A stretch of 64,000 nucleotides of DNA, taken from Stictocephala bisonia. Its lineage: Eukaryota > Arthropoda > Insecta > Hemiptera > Membracidae. The translations under genes were made by a program, and so were the position numbers. Positions within the stretch are counted from its first letter, which is position 1. Every line of letters starts with the position of its first letter. Under the pieces are notes generated by a model that was given only the letters and a program-made list of their open reading frames with translations, was not told where the DNA came from and searched no databases. Where the stretch lies: contig JAQJVL010000808.1 of the NCBI GenBank assembly GCA_035578905.1, positions 248,001 to 312,000 on the forward strand. Reading direction: 5' to 3'. Shown in pieces: positions 56,309 to 64,000 of the stretch.

Positions 56309-59300
56309 CAGGCCCGCGGTTTGCATGTAACGCGCTATGGGCCTGGGCCCGATATCCGCCCCTCCCCCTTCCATCAACTGGGTTTATAAAATGGGTTTAT
56401 TTATGAAAAAACTTCAAATTCAACCAAATTTAGCTTTTATTTTAGGTGAAACTACAAACATAAATACTCAAAACTTTACATGATTGGTTGTTTCCTACAT
56501 TTTTTCTCAGCAAACTCGTTAATGACATCATCAAAGTTCATTTTTAGGGTTACATCACTTTCGGTACACATTATCATTAAATTGTTCAGCTTAGTTTGTT
56601 CAAGTGTTGACCTAGTCACTGACTTAATCCTTTTTAGAGCTGAAAACCCTCGTTCAGCCGAGCAGTTCTTCATTGGTAGAGTTAAATAGATCCTCATGGC
56701 TACTTTCAGGTTTGGGGAAGTAGAGACAAGACCTGTTTCAGAACTTCTTAAATACTTGTATGCGTCTCGAAGTCTCTCTATACTATCAACCTTTAAGAAC
56801 TGCTTGAAATGAAGGCACTCCTCTCCAAAACTATCCACATCTATATCATTGCAGTAGAATAATGCGAGTCGTTCTGCCTGGGTTTTGATTGTTTGAGGTT
56901 CTTTGTCCTGTAATATCAAAACTTTCAGTACTTTTACATTGAAGATGACAGATAAAAAATCAAATAAAAACATATAATACATTATTACCCGTTTGTTACC
57001 TTCAATTTAAAAATAATATGTATAGCTTTCTAGTATTACATTAAGTATTAAGTGAAAATAAATTAAACTAGAATGACAGGTACACACATAGTATAAAAAT
57101 AATATGTTGAAAAGGAGGTTGAAAATTTAAAATATCTTACCTTAAAATTGTTATATAGCTCAAATCTGTCTCCAAGAGAAGCATAGTTTTGTGTTCTTGT
57201 GTCGAGCTGTGCCGTAAGATTGTCAACTATTGTTGAAAAACTTCTGTCCTAAATCTGGTTTTAGGGTCCATATTCGTGTCAAAACTTTCTCTTTTCTCGT
57301 CTGCATCTGCAAATAGTGTTGGTTTCCTGTTTCTTTTGTAGTTGGCAGCTTGCATTCCACACATTTTTGTTGCTTCATTCTCAAAATGATCAAAGTTGTC
57401 CCTCTTTTCTTCTAAGAACATTTTAAGCGTTTGTAATTGTTTAACTGCCGCAAGAAAATCCAACTCTTCTTTTTGTAAGTTTGAACTAACTTTATCAATT
57501 CTCATTAACAAATCATTCCACAGAACAGTAAGAAAAGCCGTATCAAACTTTCCCAACTGTTTGCTAAGCCCCTCAGCCGCCACTCTCGTTTCAGGTGTTT
57601 GTGAAACATCTTGAGATAGGTTTTTCAGCACAAGTTCAAACTCTTTATAACCATTAGATAAAGCGTGCACAGCGTCTGCTCTAGCAGACCATCTAGTCTG
57701 GCTTAAATTTTTCGGTAAAGTGAGCGTGTCACTGTTTTTGTTTTGCTTTCGCCTTTCTTTGTTTTCATTTTTGATACATTCTTTCAACAATCCCCATCGG
57801 TAAGTTGACCCGGCGAAGAAAGTAAAAAGTCCTTGTAAAAACGAAAAATACCTAGTCACTTCAGGGCATGATTTTTCGGCTGCAAAAACTCCAACTAAAT
57901 TCAAGGAATGTGCAGCACACGGAACATAATCTGCTTTGTTATTTTCGGATTTTATTCTTGCCTGTAGACCTGTGTAGTAACCTGACATGTTAGATGCATT
58001 GTCGTAGCTTTGTCCTCGGCAATTTTCAATATCTAAGTTTAGATTTTTAAGTAAAGTTAAAACTGCTTGTTGTAGGCTTTCCGCTTTATGACCAACACCA
58101 GGTAAAAGTTATACGAGACGTTCTTTAGCACACGCATCATTCAGTGAAACGTATCTTAAAACAACTGCTAACTGGTCGTTGTGCGACACGTCCGGCGTAG
58201 AATCAACTATCAGAGAAAAATAATGAGCTTCTTCGAGTTCTTTAATTATTTGGTTTAAGACTTTAGTGCCCATAATTGAAATGAATTCGTCACAGGTGTC
58301 AGACGAAAGGTAAGACACATTGCCTGACCCTTTGTTTCCATATTTCTCTATATGATGAGATAGGAACGGATCATATTCACTCAAGAGTTCAAGACAGCCT
58401 AGAAATAGACCATTAGATAAGGAACCAAATGTTTGGTTGTCTCCTCGGAAAGGAAGGCCTCTCAATGCCAAAAATCGAACAACGCTAACTACTCTCGTTA
58501 AAACTTCTCTCCAATATTTCACTTCTTTTTCATATTGAGATAACAATAAAGTGTCTACTGATGCGGTTTTTTTTCTGTACAAAAATGTACAAATATTTTT
58601 CCTGTGGTCACTTGATTGCTCGTGACTTTTAACGAGCACACTTGCGTGTTTCCAATCGTTAAATCCTGTACTAAACGCAGTTTGTTTACTTTCTGTCTGA
58701 AATAATAAGCATGGGATACAAAAAACACAACCTTTTGATTTGGAATACAATAACCAATCTCTGTTATAAGTTTCCCCATTGGGTAAAACACATGAGAAGA
58801 TTTTGTCAGATAATGTACGCTTTTTGTCTGGATAAATTCTGACAGAGTTCGAAAAATCAATATTCAAGTTTTGCTTTACGTTTGTAGTTAAGATTGTTTT
58901 TAGCACATATTCATCTTTAGTATTCCAAGTAGCCGAGTCATCAAGATCAAATAAAAATGAAACTGAAGATGAGGTGGTTGGCTTTGTACAGCCGGGTTTA
59001 AAATTTATATTTATTGTACCTGTACTTGTACTCGGCAATACCTCACTTACTGAATCATCAGTTTCAGTCGTAACTAGTTCAGCTGATTGATAAACATCGT
59101 CACTGCTTCTGGGTTTACATACCTCTTCCCTCGACAGGGTAGGTCCCTCCTCATCCTCAGGGCCTTCTAATGTGACAGTTACTACAGGTACAGTTTTTTG
59201 TTCACTGAAAAAACTACTTATTTTAGGGACTTTCTGTAACACTTTTTCACTGTCCAAAAGCTTTTTGGCCGCCCTCTTTCTAAATTCACTGCCACTTGGT

Positions 59301-59722
59301 TTTTTACTCATTTCACAAATCACAGAACAAGCATTTTATTCTACTATTTGTACCATTTATGATAAAAGATCAAACCAAACATAAATACAAATACAATCGC
59401 ATTAAAATAGTTAGCAAAAACACATCAATAAACTTATTCACAAGCCAACTAATAACATGTCTCATGCGATTGCACAAAACGAACTGACAAAGAAAGACAA
59501 AGCAAAGATCAAGTAGCAACATGCAGGCAGTGACAGTGATGAGTCATGCGTGAAACGGGGGAGTGGGGGGAGAGTGGAGAGGGTTGGTGGCCGATCCGTT
59601 GGCGCGTGATATTAAAATATGGCGCGCAATCCATTGGCACGTGATTTTAAAATATTTTCTCTTGTATGCGCCCCCCTCAATCTTGCGTCCTGGGCCCGGG
59701 CCCATTTACAAAAGAGGCCCTG
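56309..59722 (-). mobile_element. hAT-2 DNA transposon (3.4 kb, nearly complete)
   Basis: Ends CAGGCCCGCGG...ATGGGCCTGGGCCC (left) and complement CAGGGCCTC...ATGGGCCCGGGCCC (right) form imperfect TIRs. The 8-bp flanks AACCACTG (56301-56308) and AACCACTA (59723-59730) differ at one base. Eight-bp duplications and CAGG-type ends are diagnostic for hAT. It lies inside the Polinton-like element and so is younger. Confidence 0.9.
56476..59323 (-). pseudogene. hAT-2 transposase (ZMYM1-like), one stop and one frameshift
   Basis: From 59323 the protein has a basic N-terminus, an acidic linker, a TTF/BED-like zinc finger (GCVFCIPCLLF... HEQSSDHRK) and the catalytic start VDSTPDVSHNDQLAVVLRY. After an in-frame TAA (58109-58111) the frame continues through CRGQSYDNASNMSG, CAAHSLNLVG and TRWSARADAV. 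A frameshift near 57230 and a 233-bp GT-AG intron (56908-57140) precede the exon with LTLPMKNCSAERGFSALKRIK, the C-terminal dimerisation domain. The intact length would be about 850 aa, typical for this group. Only two lesions suggest recent activity. Zinc finger MYM-type 1-like proteins are the usual database name. Confidence 0.9.
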
Positions 59723-59730
59723 AACCACTA

Positions 59731-60014
59731 GACCACGGGGTTGATAGCTTTTTGTCTAATTTGTTTAATATATATATTTTTTGTTTTAGGAAATTACTTC
59801 TAGGAGTGCTGGTAGCAAGTACAGGGCACAGCTGTTTAATAGTAAAGTCCCCGCGCATGCGCGCCTGTCTAGACTTGAAAACCCGATTTGACATCCTGTG
59901 TCCCCGCGCACCGGTGTAGCTGACGGGTGCAAGGCTAAGAGCGTATGGAGGTAGCCGACGGTCACCGGAAGTACCCGAAGGTATTTTTTATAGTACATAT
60001 ATAAGAGGGAAAGG
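59731..60014. other. Polinton interior, right subterminal
   Basis: Contains CCGACGGTCACCGG and CCGAAGGTA phrases that echo the CTTCCGG/CTTCGG phrases of the left subterminal repeats in inverted sense. No gene. Confidence 0.4.
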
Positions 60015-60279
60015 CCGCCATCTTGGAAAAAAGTGTATTTTATATAGTATAACGAGGGAATTTGGAGGGAAATTTAGGGAGGGAAAATTCCCACAGGGTT
60101 GGTAGCATTGCGGGCCGGCCGCCATCTTGAGTCATGTGACCGCTCTCGACCAATCAGAGGCCAGGAGTTGCCCCTTCATTTTTAAATATATAATTAATTA
60201 AAAGGTGTATTGCGGGTAGCGCCTTCATTTCCCGTGTTACTATAGAGACCTGAGCGCGTTCTTTTACTTTATGTCTAAT
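60015..60279 (-). repeat. Polinton right terminal inverted repeat
   Basis: About 265 bp, reverse complement of 46049-46320. It has one extra block, ACTCAAGATGGCGGCC on the minus strand, absent from the left copy. Confidence 0.88.
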
Positions 60280-60335
60280 AGTGTCCACAGGAGAAGGGTC
60301 CAAAAGAATTATAACTTCATCGACAATATTATATA
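60280..60335 (+). pseudogene. hAT-1 transposase, 3' part
   Basis: After the second AGTGTC the + strand continues CAC AGG AGA AGG GTC CAA AAG AAT..., giving HRRRVQKNYNFIDNII and a stop. This completes the hAT C-terminus (CMMSV|HRRRV) that was interrupted at 46048. Confidence 0.82.
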
Positions 60336-61379
60336 AATTTGCTCAGACAACTATATTGTCAGGAGTGACCAAGAAACCAGTGCATATTTTAAGTTTCGGT
60401 GTAGATAAAGTAAAATGATGATTTGAACCAAGTTCAATATTTAAAATCAGTTATGTATTTTTTAGGCACATTGCAATTAATTATGGCCTTTCATTATAAC
60501 ATATAATATATGCAGAAAGTGTTTAAATAAGAATATTAATTGAAGTAAAACAAAATTTTATATTTATATTTGTTATAAATTTTGGGTATAAGTTCCGTGT
60601 GAAACACCGTGCCTGTATACCAGTTAAGTCAGCGGTGCCAAGGTCGACGATTCAACATACTGTACATCTTATCATTACAAACGTACTTTGCATATTAATA
60701 CAAGCAAGTTATACTATTGTATTAGATATTAATTTGTAGTTTGCAGTTAATAATTGATTGAAAAAAACAAATTGAGCCAAAATAAAAAAAGAATTTATCG
60801 GAAGTTAAAAAATTAGCATTTTATTTTTTTCCAGTTTTATTGCAAAAGCACCCCCCCCTCCCAGCGCCCATGCTATAAATGCAAGTTTACCAAAAGCAAA
60901 GGACAGATAACACTGGAGAGGGCATGTTATTGAGGCCAAATTCCTACTTTGTATAAATTGATATTTGGGTGTAAGAGTAAGTAACCCAGACAAAAAAGTT
61001 AAATTAGGATACATCTAATTTATCCACCGTCTTTTGTGTATTTCTTTAGATAATAAAGCATTGCACTGAAAAGGAAAAATTAACTTTTGTCAAGTATCAT
61101 AATTAGACTACCTTACATGTAAATAAAAACACATTGACTGAAAATGGTACCTTACGTAAAATAAATAAAAACCAACTATAATGTACTAGCAAATGCCTCC
61201 ACTCCTTTTGCCAGGGTAAATAATTAAATATTATATGTAGATAATTATAATGGCTAATCACTAAATAAATTACATTTGGTATTACTAAAATTATATCCAT
61301 AATGAATCTTGCTGTTTTATTTTCTTCAATTTTTTTGTTTGTTGAATAAATAATGCATTTCTAATCATATGAGTGTAAC
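60336..61379. other. No recognised feature
   Basis: AT-rich flank of hAT-1. The run CACCCCCCCCTCCCAGCGCCC near 60850 could belong to a hAT end but no partner was found. Confidence 0.3.
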
Positions 61380-61890
61380 TAGGGGACACACCTGCATACT
61401 TCACGTAAAAACCCCGACTCTCGTTGCGCTCGATACACCTTGACAGTTATATCATAACTCATATAATGTAAAATCATAATATATTTATTTACAGTATTTT
61501 ACTCACACTACTTGAGTTGCTACCTACTTATTAGTATAGAGCATTACTTAGCCTATTCCAAGTGTGTTTATTTCATTTGATTTTTTTTACCAGCTGAAGA
61601 TTAAACTATTAATGCATCAATAGGGTAGTAAAAAATACACAAAATAAACATGTTAATTTATTTACAAACATCTATTATTAATTTGCTAAAATCAACCCAG
61701 TATTATTCTTATAGAAAAAAGGAAATTTTGAGGGGCTGTTTGTACCCCTTAGGAATGGAATTTTGAAAAATCCTTTCTTAGTGGGTCCGTTCGATACTAA
61801 AGCTAACTTCCTTTAAAATTTCGTGTAAATCCGTTCAGTGATTTTTGAGATTTCATGATGAGTGAGTTAGTGAGTCAGTCAGTGGTATCT
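61380..61890. repeat. Dispersed repeat, copy 2
   Basis: Homologous in order to 32040-32620 and continuing to GTGAGTTAGTGAGTCAGTCAGTGG...ATCTTTATATAC. That right-hand phrase, with AAATCCGTTCAGTGATTTT, is a motif widespread in insect retroelement-derived repeats. It is bordered by the LINE at 61900. Confidence 0.6.
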
Positions 61891-61932
61891 ATCTTTATAT
61901 ACATACATACATATCCGGAAACCCGCTCCAGT

Positions 61933-64000
61933 TCACTCCTGGGTTCGGGCGTTCACCAAGCCTCTCCATTCCTGTTTGTTATTCCACATCTCTCTTCTCA
62001 TCACCTCCCCCCACACAACCCCCCTCTTCTCCACATCGACTTTCACGCCATCCAACCATCTTCCCCTAGGTCTTCCTCTGGGTCTTCTGCCCACCACTTC
62101 CATCTCCTCCATTCTTCTAGGTATTCTTTCTTGTCTCATCCTCTTCACATGCCCGTACCATCTTAACCGTGACCTCTCCACCCCCATTCTCAAACTCTCT
62201 TCAGTTAAACCTCTTCTTATCTCGTCATTCTGGATCCTATCTCTTCGTGTTTTGCCTTTGATGGCTCTTAGAAATCTCATCTCCCCCGCTTGTATCCTAC
62301 TCCACTCCCTTTCCGATAATCTCCACGTCTCAGCTCCATACGTCACCATGGGTTTATAATAAGTTTTAAACATTGCTACCTTGGCCCTTTGTGGTACACT
62401 TCCATCCCATACCAGGTGTTTCACGCTTCCAAAAAACCTACCACCCACTTCCAATCTGTTACTTATTTCTTGCTCCATTTTCCCATTGCTCGATAACACT
62501 GTTCCCAAATACTTAAACTCCTCCACCTTCTTCAAGCTCTCCCCATTCAACTCCACGACCCCTCCCAGGTCCGTATCTCTACCCACCACCATCACCTCAC
62601 TCTTCTCCATGCTCACCTTCAGACCTCTCTCCATCATCTTTACACTCCACTTATTCAATACCTCCTGCACTTCTTCTATACTTTCCCCCCACAACATAAT
62701 GTCGTCCGCAAACAACATCGCATTCACCCCTCCTCCTACATCCTCCTTAATTTCCCTCAGCATCACCTCCATTATTACATTGAACAAAACTGGTGATAAA
62801 ACACTCCCTTGCTTCAGCCCCTTTTTTACTTCAAACCACTCAGTATTCCCCATACTAGTTCTAACCCTACATCTATGTGTCCTATATAACTCCTTCATCC
62901 ATCCAATCATTCTTTCATCTATTCCTATCCTCCTCAAGCTCTCCCATATACTACTTCTGTTAACAGTGTCATATGCTTTTTCCACATCTATGAACACCAT
63001 GAACAACTTCTTGTCATATTCCCAATACTTCTCGATCATTTGCCGCACTGCAAAAATCAGATCTATGGTGCTTCTTCCTTTCCTGAACCCATGTTGTTCC
63101 TCACCCATCTGTTCCTCCACTGTTCCTTCTATCCTGTTTAACAATATTCTCTCAAACACCTTGGTCACCTGGCTCGTCAAAGTTATTCCTCTATAGTTTT
63201 TACACTCTCTTCTGCTCCCCTTCTTGTGCAGTGTTATAATTTCTCCCTTTCCCCAATCGTCCGGTACTCTTCTACTCCTCCATACACATCCAAACACCCT
63301 CTGCAGCCAATGTATTCCTATAGGACCCAATGTTTTGATCATGTCTATTGATATCTCATCCGGTCCTGCAGACTTCCCATTTTTCACTCTTTTCAAAGCA
63401 TCCTCTGTCTCTTTCCAACTTATACCTTCCAAACCCTCCAGATAATAATCGTTGTCTTCTTCCTCCCCATCAATATACCCTTCATTCAGTAGTTTTTGAA
63501 AATAATTTTTCCACACTCCTTTGATTTCTTCACCCCCCACCAGCTCTCCGTCTTCTCTTTTCATCGTCAGGGCACTCTCTGTTTTCCTTTTCTTGTTTTT
63601 CATCATGTTGTAAAATAGCTTTTTGTTTCCTTCCATATCCCTCTCCAACTTATCTGTGAATGACTCCCAAGCTCTCTCCTTCGCTTCTCTTACTATCTTT
63701 CCACTTTCCCTCTTTTTCCTTATGTAGTCCTCTCTATCTGCCTGTGATCTTGACTTCCACCATTTCCTACAAGCTCTATTCTTTTCCTTTACCCCCCGTC
63801 TTGTCTCCTCATTCCACCAACACGTTTGCTTATCTCTCTTCCTTCCCGATGTTCTTCCACATACCCTTTCCGCTGCGCTTACCAGTGACTCTTTGAAGAG
63901 CTTCCATTCACTTTCCACATCACCTACTTCCGTCCTTGGTAAGTGTTGTTTCACTATCCTCTTGAATTCTTCTCTTTTTTCCTCCTCCAGTAATTTCCAG
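61933..64000 (-). CDS. LINE reverse transcriptase polyprotein, partial (5' end outside window)
   Basis: The minus frame is open from the window edge to the stop at 61933-61935, at least 689 codons with no stop. It shows the linker, then NGKSAGPDEI, KNYRGITLTS, EQHGFRKGRSTIDL, the palm motif MVFIDVEKAYDTV, GLKQGSVLSPVLFN and the active site AMLFADDI. After it come KVEEFKYLGTVL, YGAETWRL, LRWYGHVKRM and GRRPRGRPRGRWLDG, as in RTE/L1-like LINEs. Catalytic aspartates are intact. The element ends in a TATG/CATA microsatellite near 61895-61915. The endonuclease domain must lie beyond 64000. A GTG at 63954 is not a real start, since the frame continues upstream. Confidence 0.93.
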   Translation of the reverse strand, partial: WKLLEEEKREEFKRIVKQHLPRTEVGDVESEWKLFKESLVSAAERVCGRTSGRKRDKQTCWWNEETRRGVKEKNRACRKWWKSRSQADREDYIRKKRESGKIVREAKERAWESFTDKLERDMEGNKKLFYNMMKNKKRKTESALTMKREDGELVGGEEIKGVWKNYFQKLLNEGYIDGEEEDNDYYLEGLEGISWKETEDALKRVKNGKSAGPDEISIDMIKTLGPIGIHWLQRVFGCVWRSRRVPDDWGKGEIITLHKKGSRRECKNYRGITLTSQVTKVFERILLNRIEGTVEEQMGEEQHGFRKGRSTIDLIFAVRQMIEKYWEYDKKLFMVFIDVEKAYDTVNRSSIWESLRRIGIDERMIGWMKELYRTHRCRVRTSMGNTEWFEVKKGLKQGSVLSPVLFNVIMEVMLREIKEDVGGGVNAMLFADDIMLWGESIEEVQEVLNKWSVKMMERGLKVSMEKSEVMVVGRDTDLGGVVELNGESLKKVEEFKYLGTVLSSNGKMEQEISNRLEVGGRFFGSVKHLVWDGSVPQRAKVAMFKTYYKPMVTYGAETWRLSEREWSRIQAGEMRFLRAIKGKTRRDRIQNDEIRRGLTEESLRMGVERSRLRWYGHVKRMRQERIPRRMEEMEVVGRRPRGRPRGRWLDGVKVDVEKRGVVWGEVMRREMWNNKQEWRGLVNARTQE

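Larger units (their letters stand above)
46049..60279. mobile_element. Polinton/Maverick-type element (14.2 kb, decayed)
   Basis: The ends form inverted repeats (46049-46320 and 60015-60279; AGTAGACATAAAG and complement of CTTTATGTCTAAT). They are bounded by an identical 6-bp duplication AGTGTC (46043-46048 and 60280-60285). A 6-bp target duplication, long TIRs starting with AG and a protein-primed DNA polymerase (47500-48880) are the established signature of Polintons/Mavericks. The right terminal dinucleotide has one change. I found no integrase, protease, packaging ATPase or capsid gene, so it is either internally deleted or overwritten by the nested elements. Confidence 0.82.

Noticed and set aside
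62381..63196. 271-aa + strand open frame rich in serine, threonine and proline
   Set aside because: Antisense shadow of the LINE reverse transcriptase on the minus strand.

Overview
The window reads as AT-rich, intron-rich arthropod DNA, most likely from an insect with a large, transposon-laden genome. The reasons are spliced genes with GT-AG introns of several kb, mariner, hAT, piggyBac-like, Polinton, Pao and several non-LTR element families, a short CCTAA (= TTAGG) telomere-type tract, and a TatD protein of the insect type. I cannot name the species; a hemipteran is possible but not shown.

One host gene is supported. It is a TatD-family metallo-nuclease of 301 aa on the + strand, split into six coding exons between 17885 and 40019. 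All five introns have GT-AG ends and the reading frame closes exactly across the junctions. The 22-kb span is mostly intron filled with transposable elements.

1-17.7 kb is accessory DNA. It holds a long-arm foldback element (1151-2202), a tRNA-derived SINE, a decayed mariner (6004-7504) with a retroelement tail nested in it, RNase H debris, a piggyBac-derived remnant, and a minus-strand LINE (11590-13910) split by minisatellite arrays. A long-TIR element (15735-17657) carries a nested pogo-like element.

17.8-40.3 kb is the TatD gene. Its first intron carries a transposon with inverted terminal arms (about 19920-22262) and an intact, intronless 561-aa ORF of a family I recognise but cannot assign a proven function. 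This is the most interesting single gene here. Other introns carry a mariner, SINEs, two LINE fragments, a piggyBac-like MITE and a degenerate minisatellite.

40.7-46.0 kb holds a perfect 21-bp-stem hairpin beside a minisatellite, LINE debris, and a hAT transposase pseudogene (hAT-1).

46049-60279 is a 14.2-kb Polinton/Maverick-type element. It has about 270-bp terminal inverted repeats and a 6-bp target duplication (AGTGTC), and it sits inside the hAT-1 coding sequence, whose frame resumes on the other side. It keeps a broken protein-primed family-B DNA polymerase. It has itself been invaded by a second hAT with its own 8-bp duplication, a Pao/BEL fragment, a TTAA-flanked MITE, a U1 snRNA-like pseudogene and minisatellites.

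60.3-64 kb is hAT-1 flank, a dispersed repeat also seen at 32 kb, and a largely intact LINE reverse transcriptase running off the right edge.

A 36-bp minisatellite with core CACTGTACGTGTATGGGTG recurs at about eight places in both orientations and interrupts several unrelated transposons. This is the second main observation.
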